Source: Geodermatophilus sp. DSM 45219 (lineage in GTDB: Bacteria > Actinomycetota > Actinomycetes > Mycobacteriales > Geodermatophilaceae). From it: a DNA stretch of 64,000 nucleotides. A program made the translations under genes and the position numbers. Positions 48,511 to 60,592 of this stretch are shown here, piece after piece; the stretch's first letter is position 1, and each line of letters opens with the position of its first letter. Where the stretch lies: contig NZ_FNIQ01000005.1 in NCBI RefSeq assembly GCF_900104025.1, positions 372,001-436,000 of the forward strand, in the 5' to 3' direction. The notes under the pieces were generated by a model. It did no database searches. It saw only the letters and a list, made by a program, of their open reading frames with translations, and was not told the origin of the DNA.

Positions 48511-48629
48511 GAGCACGGGTACCGGGATGGGCGCGCACTCGCAATCGCGCGCCAGTGGTCCAGGGTACTCGCTCCCGGACCGCCCGCGGAGGGCGCCTCC
48601 TGCAGGGGACCGCGCGGCCCCCGCCGGTA

Positions 48630-48944
48630 CTACTTGGCCTTCTCCACGACCTCGACCAGCCGCCACCGCTTGGTGGCCGACGTCGGCCGGGTCTCCATGA
48701 TCTGCACCCGGTCGCCGATCCCGGCCACCTGCTGCTCGTCGTGGGCCTTCAACTTGCTGGTGCGACGGATGACCTTGCCGTAGAGGCCGTGCTTCACGCG
48801 GTCCTCGACCTCGACGACGATGGTCTTGTCCATCTTGTCGCTGACCACGAGGCCCTCGCGGACCTTGCGGTAGCCACGGCCGGCCAGGCCGGGGCCCGAC
48901 GCGGCAGCAGTGTTCGGCGCAGCCGCCGACTGGGGCTCGCTCAT
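48630..48944 (-). CDS. rpsQ: 30S ribosomal protein S17
   Basis: A 104-residue OB-fold protein. The core [20 protein letters not shown] and [20 protein letters not shown] is standard; an Ala/Pro/Ser-rich extension of about 25 residues precedes it. ATG 48944 overlaps the rpmC stop by 4 nt. It is the last gene of the S10 group. Confidence 0.96.
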   Translation of the reverse strand: MSEPQSAAAPNTAAASGPGLAGRGYRKVREGLVVSDKMDKTIVVEVEDRVKHGLYGKVIRRTSKLKAHDEQQVAGIGDRVQIMETRPTSATKRWRLVEVVEKAK

Positions 48945-49174
48945 GCCACACCCTCGTTCGGGGCGACCGACAGGCCCAGCTCGCGCTCACGCATGATCGT
49001 GTAGATCCGCGCGATGTCGCGGCGGACGGTCTGCAGCCGCCGGTTGTTGTCCAGCTGGCCGGTGGCCACCTGGAACCGCAGGTTGAACAGTTCTTCCTTG
49101 GACTCGCGCAGCCGCGTGGCGAGGTCCTCGGCGGAGAGCTCGCGCAGCTCGGGAGCGGTCAGACCGGCGGCCAT
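48941..49174 (-). CDS. rpmC: 50S ribosomal protein L29
   Basis: A 77-residue helical protein at the exit tunnel, a docking site for SRP and trigger factor. [38 protein letters not shown] and [16 protein letters not shown] are typical. ATG 49174 shares one base with the rplP stop; GTG 49177 is an alternative. Confidence 0.96.
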   Translation of the reverse strand: MAAGLTAPELRELSAEDLATRLRESKEELFNLRFQVATGQLDNNRRLQTVRRDIARIYTIMRERELGLSVAPNEGVA

Positions 49175-49590
49175 CACACCTCTCCTTCACGGGTGATGAA
49201 GCGGCACTTCATCGGCAGCTTGTGGATCGCGCGGCGCATGGCCTCGCGGGCGACCGGCTCCGCCACGCCCGACAGCTCGAACATGATCCGGCCCGGCTTG
49301 ACGTTGGCGACCCACCACTCCGGCGAACCCTTGCCGGAGCCCATGCGGGTCTCGGCCGGCTTCTTGGTGAGCGGACGGTCCGGGTAGATGGAGATCCAGA
49401 CCTTCCCGCCACGGCGGATGTGGCGGGTCATGGCGATACGAGCGGACTCGATCTGCCGGTTGGTCACGTACGCCGGCTCGAGCGCCTGGATGGCGTACTC
49501 GCCGAAGTTGATCTCGGTCCCGCCCTTGGCACGCCCCGAACGGCTCGGGTGGTGCTGCTTGCGGTGCTTGACGCGCCGTGGGATGAGCAT
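49174..49590 (-). CDS. rplP: 50S ribosomal protein L16
   Basis: A 138-residue protein at the A-site tRNA elbow. [40 protein letters not shown] and [20 protein letters not shown] (split blocks) are diagnostic. 3 nt after rpsC, with its end coupled to rpmC. Confidence 0.97.
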   Translation of the reverse strand: MLIPRRVKHRKQHHPSRSGRAKGGTEINFGEYAIQALEPAYVTNRQIESARIAMTRHIRRGGKVWISIYPDRPLTKKPAETRMGSGKGSPEWWVANVKPGRIMFELSGVAEPVAREAMRRAIHKLPMKCRFITREGEV

Positions 49591-49593
49591 GGC

Positions 49594-50508
49594 TCAGCTC
49601 TCCGTGTTCTCGGTGGCGGTCGTCTCGGCGGCAGCGGTGGCCTCCGGGCCGGCCGCCTCGGCGAGGGTCTGCTCGTGAGCGCCCTCGCCGGAGGTGACGG
49701 CCACCGAGCTGTCGGTGGTGTCGACGGCCGGTCCGGTGGAGGACTCGGCCGCGGCGCGACCGGCCTCGGTCCCGCCGGCGGTCGTGCCCGACGAGCCGGA
49801 GCGGCGCTGCGGGCGCTGGGCCCGCTCACGGCGCTGCTGCCGGGCGGCGAGCGCCTCCAGGGCCTCCCGCTCGGCACGCGAGCCACTGACGTCGCCCTTG
49901 TAGATCCAGACCTTCACGCCGATGCGGCCGAAGGTGGTCCGGGCCTCGTAGATGCCGTAGTCGATGTTCGCCCGGAGGGTGTGCAGCGGGACACGGCCCT
50001 CGCGGTAGAACTCCGAGCGGCTCATCTCGGTGCCGCCCAGGCGACCGGAGCACTGCACCCGGATGCCCTTGACCTGCGGGCTGCGCTGGGCCGACTGCAT
50101 GGCCTTGCGCATGGCACGGCGGAAGCTGACCCGGCTGGAGAGCTGCTCGGCGACCCCCTGGGCGACCAGCTGCGCGTCGGCCTCGGGGTTCTTCACCTCG
50201 AGGATGTTCAGCTGCACCTGCTTGCCGGTGAGCTTCTCCAGCTCGCCACGGATGCGGTCGGCCTCGGCGCCGCGGCGGCCGATGACGATCCCCGGGCGCG
50301 CGGTGTGGATGTCGACGCGGACGCGGTCACGGGTGCGCTCGATCTCCACCTTGGAGATGCCGGCCCGCTCCATGCCCTTGCTCATGAGCTTGCGGATGGC
50401 CACGTCTTCCTTGACGTAGTCCTTGTAGAGCTTGTCGGCGTACCACCGGGACTTGTAGTCGGTGGTGATGCCCAGTCGGAACCCGTGCGGGTTGACCTTC
50501 TGACCCAC
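49594..50508 (-). CDS. rpsC: 30S ribosomal protein S3 with long C-terminal extension
   Basis: A 304-residue S3. The KH domain with the [18 protein letters not shown] loop and the C-terminal VKVWIYKGD core end near residue 212. Then follows a basic linker ([16 protein letters not shown]) and a tail of about 65 residues rich in Ala, Thr, Glu and Ser, ending [10 protein letters not shown]3 is at the mRNA entry channel and has helicase activity. Extended S3 tails occur in Actinobacteria. GTG 50508 shares one base with the rplV stop (TAGTG). Confidence 0.96.
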   Translation of the reverse strand: MGQKVNPHGFRLGITTDYKSRWYADKLYKDYVKEDVAIRKLMSKGMERAGISKVEIERTRDRVRVDIHTARPGIVIGRRGAEADRIRGELEKLTGKQVQLNILEVKNPEADAQLVAQGVAEQLSSRVSFRRAMRKAMQSAQRSPQVKGIRVQCSGRLGGTEMSRSEFYREGRVPLHTLRANIDYGIYEARTTFGRIGVKVWIYKGDVSGSRAEREALEALAARQQRRERAQRPQRRSGSSGTTAGGTEAGRAAAESSTGPAVDTTDSSVAVTSGEGAHEQTLAEAAGPEATAAAETTATENTES

Positions 50509-50972
50509 TAGCGGGTCCCTCCCCTCGTGTTGCTCTGCTGCTGCGTCGCCGGGCCGGACTGCCCGGTGCGACGGCGGGCCGTGCGGGACTTGCCGGCGAG
50601 CTCGGTGCTGGAGGAGACCTCCGCGACCTCGACCGTGATGTGGCAGGTCCGCTTGTTGATGCGGTAGGCGCGCCCCTGGGCCCGCGGACGGATCCGCTTC
50701 AGGGTCGGCCCCTCGTCGACGTAGGCGGCGCTGACGACCAGCGCGGCCGGGTCGAGCCGCAGGTTGTGCTCGGCGTTGGCGACCGCGCTGGCCACCACCT
50801 TGAGCACCGGCTCACTGGCCGACTGCGGCGCGAACCGCAGCAGGGCCAGGGCCTCGTCGGTGGGCAGGTAGCGGATGAGGTCCACCACCCGGCGTGCCTT
50901 CATGGGGGTGACGCGGACGAACCGGGCGGTGGCCCGGGCGGTCGGCGTCTCCTCTCCCAGCTGGGAAGTCAT
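50508..50972 (-). CDS. rplV: 50S ribosomal protein L22
   Basis: A 154-residue protein whose beta-hairpin lines the exit tunnel and where macrolide-resistance changes occur. [32 protein letters not shown] and [20 protein letters not shown] are conserved. A tail of about 35 residues ([16 protein letters not shown]...) exceeds the short form. 19 nt after rpsS. Confidence 0.96.
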   Translation of the reverse strand: MTSQLGEETPTARATARFVRVTPMKARRVVDLIRYLPTDEALALLRFAPQSASEPVLKVVASAVANAEHNLRLDPAALVVSAAYVDEGPTLKRIRPRAQGRAYRINKRTCHITVEVAEVSSSTELAGKSRTARRRTGQSGPATQQQSNTRGGTR

Positions 50973-50991
50973 CGGATCTCTCTCTACCTGG

Positions 50992-51273
50992 TCAGCCGCG
51001 CCGGGACCGGCGGTCGTCCTTCACGTGCCCACGGAAGGTGCGCGTGGGCGCGAACTCGCCGAGCTTGTGCCCGACCATCGCCTCGGTCACGAAGACCGGG
51101 ACGTGCTTGCGGCCGTCGTGGACGGCGATCGTGTGGCCGAGCATGTCCGGGATGATCGTCGAACGACGCGACCAGGTCCGGATGACGTTCTTGGTGCCCT
51201 TGTCGTTCTGCGCGTCCACCTTCTTGAGCAGGTGGTCGTCGACGAACGGGCCCTTCTTCAGGCTGCGTGGCAT
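50992..51273 (-). CDS. rpsS: 30S ribosomal protein S19
   Basis: A 93-residue head protein. [40 protein letters not shown] and [20 protein letters not shown] are essentially universal. 23 nt after rplB. Confidence 0.97.
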   Translation of the reverse strand: MPRSLKKGPFVDDHLLKKVDAQNDKGTKNVIRTWSRRSTIIPDMLGHTIAVHDGRKHVPVFVTEAMVGHKLGEFAPTRTFRGHVKDDRRSRRG

Positions 51274-51296
51274 GTCTGTCGGACTCCTCTACCCGC

Positions 51297-52130
51297 TCAG
51301 CGCTTCTTGTTGGTGCGCCGGCGGCGCACGATCAGGGCGTCACTGGCCTTGCGCTTGCGCGTACGGCCCTCCGGCTTGCCCTTCGGGTTCACCGGGTGGC
51401 GACCACCGGAGGTCTTGCCCTCACCACCACCGTGCGGGTGGTCGACCGGGTTCATGGCGACACCGCGGACGGTCGGGCGCTTGCCCTTCCACCGCATGCG
51501 ACCGGCCTTGCCCCAGTTGATGTTGGACTGCTCGGCGTTGCCCACCTCGCCGACGGTCGCGCGGCAGCGGACGTCGACGTTGCGGATCTCGCCCGAGGGC
51601 ATGCGCAGCTGCGCGAGCCGGCCCTCGCGGGCGACCAGCTGGACGCTCGTGCCGGCCGAGCGGGCGATCTTCGCCCCGCCGCCGGGGCGCAGCTCGATGG
51701 CGTGGACCACCGTGCCGACCGGGATGTTGCGCAGCGGCAGGTTGTTGCCCGGCTTGATGTCGGCCGCGGGGCCGCACTCCACCGTGTCGCCCTGCTTGAG
51801 CCGCGCCGGCGCGATGATGTAGCGCTTCTCGCCGTCGGCGAAGTGCAGCAGCGCGATCCGCGAGGTGCGGTTGGGGTCGTACTCGATGTGCGCGACCTTG
51901 GCCGGCACGCCGTCCTTGTCGGCCCGGCGGAAGTCGATCACCCGGTAGGCGCGCTTGTGCCCGCCGCCCTGGTGCCGCGCGGTGACCTTCCCGTGGACGT
52001 TGCGCCCACCGCGACCGTGCAGCGGCCGGACCAGCGACTTCTCGGGATGGTCGCGGGTGACCTCAGCAAAGTCGGCGACGCTCGAGCCACGCCGGCCCGG
52101 CGTCGTCGGCTTGTACTTGCGGATAGCCAT
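51297..52130 (-). CDS. rplB: 50S ribosomal protein L2
   Basis: A 277-residue protein needed for subunit association and peptidyl transfer. [20 protein letters not shown], the RNA-binding core and the catalytic-centre segment [20 protein letters not shown] are intact; the C-terminus is basic (RRRRTNKKR). ATG 52130. Confidence 0.97.
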   Translation of the reverse strand: MAIRKYKPTTPGRRGSSVADFAEVTRDHPEKSLVRPLHGRGGRNVHGKVTARHQGGGHKRAYRVIDFRRADKDGVPAKVAHIEYDPNRTSRIALLHFADGEKRYIIAPARLKQGDTVECGPAADIKPGNNLPLRNIPVGTVVHAIELRPGGGAKIARSAGTSVQLVAREGRLAQLRMPSGEIRNVDVRCRATVGEVGNAEQSNINWGKAGRMRWKGKRPTVRGVAMNPVDHPHGGGEGKTSGGRHPVNPKGKPEGRTRKRKASDALIVRRRRTNKKR

Positions 52131-52174
52131 CTGACTGGAGTTCCTCTGTCTCTGGTCCGATCGGTCACCGGCGC

Positions 52175-52477
52175 TCAGGCGCCGGGACCACCGAAGATCT
52201 CGATGCGGTCGCCGGGCGCCAGCGAGACGATGGCCCGCTTGGTGTCCTTGCGCTTGCCGAGCTTGTTGCCCTTGCTGCGCTTGCGCTTGCCCTGGCGGTT
52301 GATCGTGTTCACGCCGAGGACCTTCACGTTGAAGACCTGCTCGACCGCGATCTTGATCTGCGTCTTGTTGGCCTCGGGCAGGACGACGAACGTGTACTGG
52401 TTCTCGTCGAGCAGCCCGTAGCTCTTCTCCGAGATGACCGGGGACAGCAGGACGTCCCGGGGGTCGCGGACGCTCAT
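52175..52477 (-). CDS. rplW: 50S ribosomal protein L23
   Basis: A 100-residue exit-tunnel protein that binds trigger factor. [40 protein letters not shown] and the long internal loop with [15 protein letters not shown] are typical. ATG 52477 overlaps the rplD stop by 4 nt (ATGA). Confidence 0.97.
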   Translation of the reverse strand: MSVRDPRDVLLSPVISEKSYGLLDENQYTFVVLPEANKTQIKIAVEQVFNVKVLGVNTINRQGKRKRSKGNKLGKRKDTKRAIVSLAPGDRIEIFGGPGA

Positions 52478-53448
52478 GCCTTCTCCTCGGGGGTCGCGTC
52501 GGTCGTGCCGTCCTCGGTGGGCGGCGTGGCGTCGGCTCCGGCGTTGGCGGCCTCGGCCTGCGCGACCGGGGCCGCGGCGGCCTCGGCAGCGGTGGCCGGA
52601 GCGGCCTCCTGCGGCGTGACCGCGGTGGGCGTGGCCGTCCGCGCGGCGGACGTCGTCGCCGGGGCCGGCTCGGCCGGGCTCTCGCCCAGGTCGAGGTCGG
52701 TGGTGCCCTCGCCCTGGATGGACGGGATCGCACCCGGGATGTCCGGCGTCGTCAGGTCCGGCTTCGCGACGCCGCGGCCCCTGGCCGGGCCCGAGACGAA
52801 CTCGGCGAGCGCGGCCTCGGTGAAGACCACCTCGTCGGCGACCAGCACGTCGTAGGTGTTCAGCTGGCCGGCCTCGAGCAGGTGCACCTGCGGCACGTTG
52901 CGCAGGCTGACCCAGTTGAGGACGTCGTCCCGGTCGAGGACCACGAGCACCCGCTTGGCCTGCGTGATCGCCTCGAGGGTCGCCAGCGCGGCCTTGGTCC
53001 TCGGCGCGTCGCCGTCCACGAAGGTGCTGACCACGTGCACGCGGTCCTCGCGGGCCCGGTCGGACAGGGCACCGCGCAGCGCGGCGGCCTTCATCTTCTT
53101 CGGGGTCTTCTGCGAGTAGTCGCGCGGCTGCGGACCGTGGACGATGCCACCGCCCTCGAACTGCGGCGCCCGGGTCGAGCCCTGGCGGGCCCGGCCGGTG
53201 CCCTTCTGGCGGTACGGCTTGGCGCCACCACCGCTGACCTGGCCGCGGGTCTTGGTCGAGTGCGTGCCCTGGCGCGCGGCAGCCAGCTGGGCCACCACCA
53301 CCTGGTGCATGAGCGAGACGTTGGCCGACGCGTCGAAGAGCTCACCGGGCAGCGTCACGCTGCCGGAGGTCTCCCCCGCCGGGGTCCGGACGTCGACCTG
53401 ACGGTCGCTCCGGGTCTCGGTCGCCCCGCCGTCGATGGACGTGGTCAC
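52474..53448 (-). CDS. rplD: 50S ribosomal protein L4 with long acidic C-terminal extension
   Basis: A 324-residue L4; the usual length is about 200-220. The core ([20 protein letters not shown], the tunnel loop [35 protein letters not shown]) ends near residue 225. About 100 extra residues rich in Ala, Thr, Pro and Glu follow, ending [10 protein letters not shown]. In E. coli L4 represses the S10 operon and inhibits RNase E through its C-terminal part, so a tail could change such regulation. GTG/ATG start at 53448 overlaps the rplC stop by 4 nt. Confidence 0.95.
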   Translation of the reverse strand: MTTSIDGGATETRSDRQVDVRTPAGETSGSVTLPGELFDASANVSLMHQVVVAQLAAARQGTHSTKTRGQVSGGGAKPYRQKGTGRARQGSTRAPQFEGGGIVHGPQPRDYSQKTPKKMKAAALRGALSDRAREDRVHVVSTFVDGDAPRTKAALATLEAITQAKRVLVVLDRDDVLNWVSLRNVPQVHLLEAGQLNTYDVLVADEVVFTEAALAEFVSGPARGRGVAKPDLTTPDIPGAIPSIQGEGTTDLDLGESPAEPAPATTSAARTATPTAVTPQEAAPATAAEAAAAPVAQAEAANAGADATPPTEDGTTDATPEEKA

Positions 53449-54110
53449 TGGTTCTCACTCCCCACGGGGCCACCCTTGACGGCCGAGCGGACGAGCACGA
53501 GGCCGCCCTTCGGGCCCGGGATCGCACCCTTGATCAGCAGCAGCCCGCGCTCGGCGTCCACCTTGTGGACGGTGAGCGACAGGGTCGTCGTCTTGACCGC
53601 GCCCATGCGGCCGGCCATGCGGAGGCCCTTGAAGACCCGGCCGGGGGTCGAGGCCCCGCCGATGGAACCGGGCGACCGGTGCTTGCGCTGGGTGCCGTGC
53701 GCGGCGCCGAGGCCCTTGAAGCCGTGGCGCTTCATGACACCGGCCGTGCCCTTGCCCTTGCTGGTGCCGATGACGTCGACCTTGGCCACGCCGTCGAAGA
53801 CCTCAGCGGTCAGCTCCTGGCCGACCGTGTACTCCGACGCGTCCTTCGTGCGCAGCTCCACCAGGTGGCGACGCGGCGTGACGCCCGCCTTGGTGAAGTG
53901 CCCGCCCTCGGGCTTGTTCACCTTGCGCGGGTCGATCTCGCCGAAGCCGAGCTGGACGGCGGAGTAGCCGTCGACCTCGGGGGTGCGCACCTGGGTCACC
54001 ACACACGGGCCCGCCTTGACGACGGTCACCGGCACGATGCGGTTGTTCTCGTCGAAGACCTGGGTCATGCCCAGCTTCTCGCCGAGGAGTCCGCGGAATG
54101 TGCTCGCCAT
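53445..54110 (-). CDS. rplC: 50S ribosomal protein L3
   Basis: A 221-residue protein reaching the peptidyl transferase centre. [40 protein letters not shown] and [20 protein letters not shown] are diagnostic, with the tip near the linezolid-resistance region. 15 nt after rpsJ. Confidence 0.97.
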   Translation of the reverse strand: MASTFRGLLGEKLGMTQVFDENNRIVPVTVVKAGPCVVTQVRTPEVDGYSAVQLGFGEIDPRKVNKPEGGHFTKAGVTPRRHLVELRTKDASEYTVGQELTAEVFDGVAKVDVIGTSKGKGTAGVMKRHGFKGLGAAHGTQRKHRSPGSIGGASTPGRVFKGLRMAGRMGAVKTTTLSLTVHKVDAERGLLLIKGAIPGPKGGLVLVRSAVKGGPVGSENQ

Positions 54111-54125
54111 GTCTGCTGACTGCCC

Positions 54126-54431
54126 TTACTGGATGTTGACGTCGACCGAGGCCGGCAGGTCGATGCGCATGAGCGCGTCGACCGTCTTCGGCGTCGGGTC
54201 GAGGATGTCGATGAGACGCTTGTGCGTGCGCATCTCGAAGTGCTCGCGCGAGTCCTTGTACTTGTGCGGCGAGCGGATGACGCAGTACACGTTCTTCTCC
54301 GTCGGCAGCGGCACCGGGCCGACGACGCGCGCACCGGTCTTGGTCACCGTCTCGACGATGCGCCGCGCCGAGGCGTCGATCGCCTCGTGGTCGTAGGCCT
54401 TCAGCCGGATGCGGATCTTCTGTCCCGCCAT
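54126..54431 (-). CDS. rpsJ: 30S ribosomal protein S10 (NusE)
   Basis: A 101-residue protein that is also NusE in antitermination. [40 protein letters not shown] and [20 protein letters not shown] are nearly invariant. It opens the S10 operon, 168 bp after tuf; a -10-like TACGGA is present in that gap but no clear -35. Confidence 0.97.
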   Translation of the reverse strand: MAGQKIRIRLKAYDHEAIDASARRIVETVTKTGARVVGPVPLPTEKNVYCVIRSPHKYKDSREHFEMRTHKRLIDILDPTPKTVDALMRIDLPASVDVNIQ

Positions 54432-54558
54432 CGCTGTCTTCTGCTCCTGCCGATCGGTGTTCGTCCGTAGCTGGGGAACGCCGGGAGGTCCTGACCGTCA
54501 TCCGGTCGGGCCCCAGCGGTTCGGGTGGTGGTGCCCACAGGCCCCGGCCACCCGGGAA

Positions 54559-54590
54559 CGGGCGGCGGCGCAGGGGTGCGCCGCCGCCCG
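54559..54590 (-). terminator. Terminator after tuf
   Basis: A perfect 14-bp stem CGGGCGGCGGCGCA (54559-54572) with 54577-54590 on a 4-nt loop, 9 nt after the tuf stop. It separates the str and S10 groups. Confidence 0.85.
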
Positions 54591-54599
54591 TCGCAGGTG

Positions 54600-55793
54600 T
54601 TACTTGACGATCTTGGTGACGCGACCGGCACCGACGGTGCGGCCACCCTCACGGATGGCGAACCGCAGGCCCTCCTCCATGGCGATCGGCTGGATGAGCT
54701 CGACCGTCATCTCGGTGTTGTCGCCCGGCATGACCATCTCGGTGCCGGCCGGCAGGGTCACGACGCCGGTGACGTCGGTCGTCCGGAAGTAGAACTGCGG
54801 ACGGTAGTTGTTGAAGAAGGGGGTGTGACGACCGCCCTCGTCCTTCGAGAGGATGTAGACCGAGCCCTCGAAGTTCGTGTGCGGGGTGATCGAACCCGGC
54901 TTCACGACGACCTGACCGCGCTCGACGTCCTCGCGCTTGATGCCGCGCAGCAGCAGGCCCACGTTGTCGCCGGCCTGGCCCTGGTCGAGCAGCTTGCGGA
55001 ACATCTCGACGCCGGTGACGGTCGTCTTGGTCGAGGTCGGGCGGATGCCGACGATCTCGATCTCCTCGGACACCTTGACGATGCCGCGCTCCACGCGACC
55101 GGTGACGACGGTGCCGCGACCGGTGATGGTGAAGACGTCCTCGACGGGCATGAGGAAGGGCTTGTCGATCTCACGCTGCGGCTCGGGGATCGCGGTGTCG
55201 ACCGCGTTCATGAGCTCCATCAGCTTGTCGCCCCACTCGGCGTCGCCCTCGAGGGCCTTCAGCGCCGAGACGCGGACCACGGGGACGTCGTCGCCCGGGA
55301 ACTCGTACTCGGACAGCAGCTCGCGGACCTCCAGCTCGACGAGCTCGAGGATCTCCTCGTCGTCGACCATGTCGGCCTTGTTGAGCGCCACGACGATGTA
55401 GGGGACGCCGACCTGGCGGGCCAGGAGGACGTGCTCCTTCGTCTGCGGCATCGGGCCGTCGGTGGCCGCGACCACCAGGATGGCGCCGTCCATCTGCGCC
55501 GCACCGGTGATCATGTTCTTGATGTAGTCGGCGTGCCCGGGGCAGTCGACGTGCGCGTAGTGACGGTTCTCCGTCTGGTACTCGACGTGGGCGATCGAGA
55601 TCGTGATGCCGCGGGCCTTCTCCTCGGGCGCCTTGTCGATCTGATCGAAGGCCGACGCCTCGTTGAGGTCCGGGTACTTGTCGTGCAGCACCTTGGTGAT
55701 CGCCGCGGTCAGCGTGGTCTTGCCGTGGTCGATGTGCCCGATGGTGCCGATGTTGACGTGCGGCTTGGTCCGCTCGAACTTGGCCTTGGCCAC
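54600..55793 (-). CDS. tuf: Elongation factor Tu
   Basis: A 397-residue GTPase bringing aminoacyl-tRNA to the ribosome. G1 [11 protein letters not shown]3 DCPGHADY and G4 NKADMVDD are intact, followed by two beta-barrel domains ending [17 protein letters not shown] 55793 ([13 protein letters not shown]). 90 nt after fusA, behind a strong hairpin, so tuf may also have its own promoter. Confidence 0.98.
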   Translation of the reverse strand: MAKAKFERTKPHVNIGTIGHIDHGKTTLTAAITKVLHDKYPDLNEASAFDQIDKAPEEKARGITISIAHVEYQTENRHYAHVDCPGHADYIKNMITGAAQMDGAILVVAATDGPMPQTKEHVLLARQVGVPYIVVALNKADMVDDEEILELVELEVRELLSEYEFPGDDVPVVRVSALKALEGDAEWGDKLMELMNAVDTAIPEPQREIDKPFLMPVEDVFTITGRGTVVTGRVERGIVKVSEEIEIVGIRPTSTKTTVTGVEMFRKLLDQGQAGDNVGLLLRGIKREDVERGQVVVKPGSITPHTNFEGSVYILSKDEGGRHTPFFNNYRPQFYFRTTDVTGVVTLPAGTEMVMPGDNTEMTVELIQPIAMEEGLRFAIREGGRTVGAGRVTKIVK

Positions 55794-55853
55794 TGGGTTC
55801 CTCTCCTCGTGGTGTCGCAGTCGTGCGCGAACTCTGGGGTGGGCTTGCTGGGG

Positions 55854-55880
55854 GCCGGGCGGGGGACACCCCCGCCCGGC
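55854..55880 (-). terminator. Hairpin between fusA and tuf
   Basis: A 12-bp perfect stem GCCGGGCGGGGG (55854-55865) with 55869-55880 on a 3-nt loop, starting 3 nt after the fusA stop. It may end or process the fusA message, uncoupling tuf, which is needed in excess. Confidence 0.7.
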
Positions 55881-55883
55881 GGG

Positions 55884-57983
<2,100 letters not shown>

Positions 57984-58015
57984 CTGTCTCTCCTCTTTGG
58001 ATCGGGTCCGCGTGC

Positions 58016-58073
58016 GGTGTTCCGGGTGGTGGCCCGGAACACCCGCCGGCCGCGGGGGCTGGCGGAGCCAGCC
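58016..58073 (-). promoter_or_regulatory. Two hairpins between rpsG and fusA
   Basis: GGTGTTCCGGG (58016-58026) pairs with 58033-58043 around a 6-nt loop, and GGCTGGC (58057-58063) pairs with GCCAGCC (58067-58073). Possible processing or attenuation point in the str operon. Confidence 0.5.
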
Positions 58074-58083
58074 GGGGTGGCAC

Positions 58084-58554
58084 CTACCAGCGGTAGTGCG
58101 CGAAGGCCTTGTTCGACTCGGCCATCTTGTGGGTGTCCTCGCGGCGCTTCACCGCGGCGCCCAGGCCGTTGCTCGCGTCGAGCAGCTCGTTCATCAGCCG
58201 CTCGGTCATCGTCTTCTCCCGGCGCGCCCGGCTGTACTGGATCAGCCAGCGCAGGCCGAGGGTGGTGCTGCGCGAGGCGCGGACCTCGACCGGGACCTGG
58301 TAGGTCGCACCACCGACGCGGCGGCTGCGGACCTCGAGGGCCGGCTTGACGTTGTCCAGCGCACGCTTGAGCGTGACCACCGGGTCGGTGTCGGTCTTGG
58401 CGCGGCAGCCCTCGAGGGCGCCGTAGACGATCGCCTCGGCGACCGAGCGCTTGCCGTCGACGAGCACCTTGTTGACCAGCTGGGTCACCAGCGGCGACTG
58501 GTACACCGGGTCGGCGACCAGGGGACGGCGCGGTGCAGGGCCCTTGCGCGGCAT
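58084..58554 (-). CDS. rpsG: 30S ribosomal protein S7
   Basis: A 156-residue head-assembly initiator. [40 protein letters not shown] and [20 protein letters not shown] (C-terminal) are canonical. ATG 58554 is one base after the rpsL stop. Confidence 0.97.
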   Translation of the reverse strand: MPRKGPAPRRPLVADPVYQSPLVTQLVNKVLVDGKRSVAEAIVYGALEGCRAKTDTDPVVTLKRALDNVKPALEVRSRRVGGATYQVPVEVRASRSTTLGLRWLIQYSRARREKTMTERLMNELLDASNGLGAAVKRREDTHKMAESNKAFAHYRW

Positions 58555-58555
58555 G

Positions 58556-58930
58556 TCAGCTCTTCTCCTTCTTCGCGCCGTACCGGCTGCGAGCCTGCTT
58601 GCGGTTGCGGACACCCTGGGTGTCGAGCGAGCCGCGGATGATCTTGTAGCGCACGCCGGGGAGGTCCTTCACGCGGCCGCCGCGCACGAGCACCATCGAG
58701 TGCTCCTGCAGGTTGTGGCCGACGCCCGGGATGTAGGCGGTCACCTCGATGCCACTGGTGAGGCGGACGCGAGCGACCTTGCGCAGCGCCGAGTTCGGCT
58801 TCTTCGGCGTCGTCGTGTACACGCGGGTGCACACCCCACGACGCTGAGGGGAGCCCTTCAGCGCCGGGGTCTTGGTCTTCTCGACCTTGTCCTCGCGGCC
58901 CTTGCGGACCAGCTGGTTGATCGTGGGCAT
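58556..58930 (-). CDS. rpsL: 30S ribosomal protein S12
   Basis: A 124-residue decoding-centre protein. [35 protein letters not shown] and [18 protein letters not shown] are present. The lysines at the streptomycin-resistance sites (K43 and K88 in E. coli numbering) are wild type. First gene of the str operon; promoter at 59191-59219 with a long leader. Confidence 0.98.
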   Translation of the reverse strand: MPTINQLVRKGREDKVEKTKTPALKGSPQRRGVCTRVYTTTPKKPNSALRKVARVRLTSGIEVTAYIPGVGHNLQEHSMVLVRGGRVKDLPGVRYKIIRGSLDTQGVRNRKQARSRYGAKKEKS

Positions 58931-59190
58931 GGGTGGCCTGGATCTCCTACCTGCGCTGGGTCGTGCTGTGGACGGTGCTCTGCTGTGCGGGGTGCCGGTC
59001 CTACTGGTGGGGCCGTCCCCGATCCCGGCCGTGGTCCACCACCGGTCCCCGCGGTCGGGCGTGTCGCCTTCCCCGGGACCGGCCGGCGATTCGAACCGGA
59101 TCGGTCGCCCCCCGCGACTCGGCGCCACCACCTGCCGGCAGGCGCACCGCGAACGGGAGCAGGCCCAGGGCACCCTGGGCACGGCTGACC

Positions 59191-59219
59191 ACGATACCCG
59201 CGTGCCGGAGGCCGGTCAA
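59191..59219 (-). promoter_or_regulatory. Promoter of the str operon (rpsL-rpsG-fusA)
   Basis: On the minus strand, -35 TTGACC (59214-59219), a 17-nt spacer and -10 TATCGT (59191-59196). This is the best sigma-70-type promoter in the window. The start site would be near 59184, 254 nt before rpsL. Confidence 0.8.
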
Positions 59220-59426
59220 AGCCGGGTCCGCCACAGCCGGCGGGCAGGGGCCGGCCACGTCCACCGGCGTCCCCGGAGGGGTCAACGGCGCCCGGGGACA
59301 CGGTGTTCCCGGGGCTGCGGGGGGTGGTGGCGCGACTGTAGCGGCTGCCGGGCGAGGACGGCCCGCCTCGGGCGCCGACATCCCGGCGGCCCACCCGCAC
59401 CGCGCGCGGCTGTCACACCCCGGCCC

Positions 59427-59432
59427 TACGGT
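59427..59432 (+). promoter_or_regulatory. -10 hexamer TACGGT of the protease gene
   Basis: TACGGT, 38 nt before the GTG at 59471, followed by the GGAGG ribosome site. No clear -35. Confidence 0.4.
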
Positions 59433-59470
59433 CGGTCCCAAGACGCCCACTCACAGCCACCGGAGGACTC

Positions 59471-60445
59471 GTGCACGTCGACCTCGCCCGCGAGCTCAAG
59501 GCTCACCTGTCGGCCCGGCTGGCCCGGTCGGCCGAGCCGGTGACCGCCAGCGACGCCGGCGGACGGCGGTGGACGCGGCCGGCGCTCGGGCTCGCCCCGG
59601 TGGGTCCCGACCGGGCACACCTGGCCATCCGGCTGGCCGCCAAGGAGGACGCCGACCTGCTGCTGGCCGGCCTGGACGACGCGGTGCTCGAGGAGGTCGA
59701 CGTCCGGGTCATCGGTGCCGTCCGGGCCCTCACCGCCCCCACGCCGGATGACCTGCGGCAGCGCACCCGGCCGCTGTTCCCCGGGCTGTCGATCGGGCAC
59801 CCGGCCGTGTCGGCCGGGACGCTGGGCGGCTTCGTCCGGGTCGGCGGCCGGCTGGCCGTGCTGTCCAACAACCACGTGATCGCCGCCAGCGACGCCGCGT
59901 CGGTGGGTGACCCGGTGCTGCAGCCCGGGCCGGCCGACGGCGGTGACCCCACGACCGACCAGGTGGCCACGCTGACGGCGTTCGAGCGGTTCACCGCCGA
60001 CGGGCAGGCCAACCTGGTCGATGCCGCGGTCGCGGTCGTCGACGTCGAGGTGCCCCTGGAGCCCGGTCGCCTGCCAGGGGGTCCGCTGGGCACCGAACCC
60101 CTGCGGGTGGACGACCTCGAACCGGACGACCAGGTGGAGAAGGTCGGCCGCACCACGGGCTACACCGTCGGGCGGGTCAGCGCGGTCGAGGTCGACGGCG
60201 TCGCCGTCCAGTACGACCAGGCGCTCTACACGTTCGACGACCAGATCGAGGTCGACGGTGTCGCCGGGGGGTTCAGCGCCGGCGGCGACAGCGGCTCGGT
60301 GATCTGGCGCAGTGCCGACCGCGCCCCGCTGGGGCTGCTCTTCGCGGGCAGCGAGACCGGCGGTCGCACCGGCGGCGGGGTCACCTTCGCCAATCCGCTG
60401 GTGACCGTGCTGTCGGTGCTGGACCTCCAGTGGGTCGCCGGCTGA
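59471..60445 (+). CDS. Nal1-like trypsin-fold serine protease, cytosolic
   Basis: A 324-residue protein with a chymotrypsin-like fold. The triad is readable: His in LSNNHVIAAS, Asp in LVDAAVAVVD and Ser in GGDSGSVIW. VGRTTGYTVGRVSAV before the serine is typical of Nal1-type bacterial proteases. There is no signal peptide or membrane helix, so it acts in the cytosol, unlike most trypsin-like enzymes. Residues 1-95 form a separate alpha/beta region. GTG 59471 has CGGAGGAC upstream. The next gene encodes a small domain often seen with such proteases. Substrate unknown. Confidence 0.8.
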   Translation: MHVDLARELKAHLSARLARSAEPVTASDAGGRRWTRPALGLAPVGPDRAHLAIRLAAKEDADLLLAGLDDAVLEEVDVRVIGAVRALTAPTPDDLRQRTRPLFPGLSIGHPAVSAGTLGGFVRVGGRLAVLSNNHVIAASDAASVGDPVLQPGPADGGDPTTDQVATLTAFERFTADGQANLVDAAVAVVDVEVPLEPGRLPGGPLGTEPLRVDDLEPDDQVEKVGRTTGYTVGRVSAVEVDGVAVQYDQALYTFDDQIEVDGVAGGFSAGGDSGSVIWRSADRAPLGLLFAGSETGGRTGGGVTFANPLVTVLSVLDLQWVAG

Positions 60446-60462
60446 CGAGGACGTCGGCCCAC

Positions 60463-60516
60463 GGCCCCGTCGCGTGGCCCTCCTGAGCCTGCGAGGGGTG
60501 CGGAGGACGAGGTCCT
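60463..60516. repeat. GC-rich structured intergenic element, copy 10
   Basis: Outer arms CCCCGTC (60465-60471) and GACGAGG (60506-60512) with one mismatch; it keeps AGCCTGCGAGGGGTG and GAGGTCCT. It follows the protease stop by 18 nt in reverse orientation (AGGACC end away from the stop). Confidence 0.6.
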
Positions 60517-60592
60517 CCCGTGGTGGGGTCAGGGGGTCCTCCTGGGGGGCCTGTCCCTGTCGCCGCGGCCCGATCGGGGGCACCATGGGCAC

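Larger units (their letters stand above)
58931..59470. other. 540-bp gap between rpsL and the protease gene
   Basis: It holds the str promoter (59191-59219), about 255 nt of rpsL leader, and a -10 for the protease gene (59427-59432). No ORF with conserved content, tRNA or known leader motif is recognised; open frames here look like GC artefacts. Confidence 0.5.

Noticed and set aside
48590-48629. CTCCTGCAGGGGACC stretch after rpsQ as another element copy
   Set aside because: It shares CTGCAGGGG but lacks the second arm and the CTCGC core; at best a remnant.
59088-59100. GATTCGAACC, resembling a tRNA T-loop (B box)
   Set aside because: Neither strand gives a paired T stem, and no acceptor, D or anticodon arms can be folded around it.
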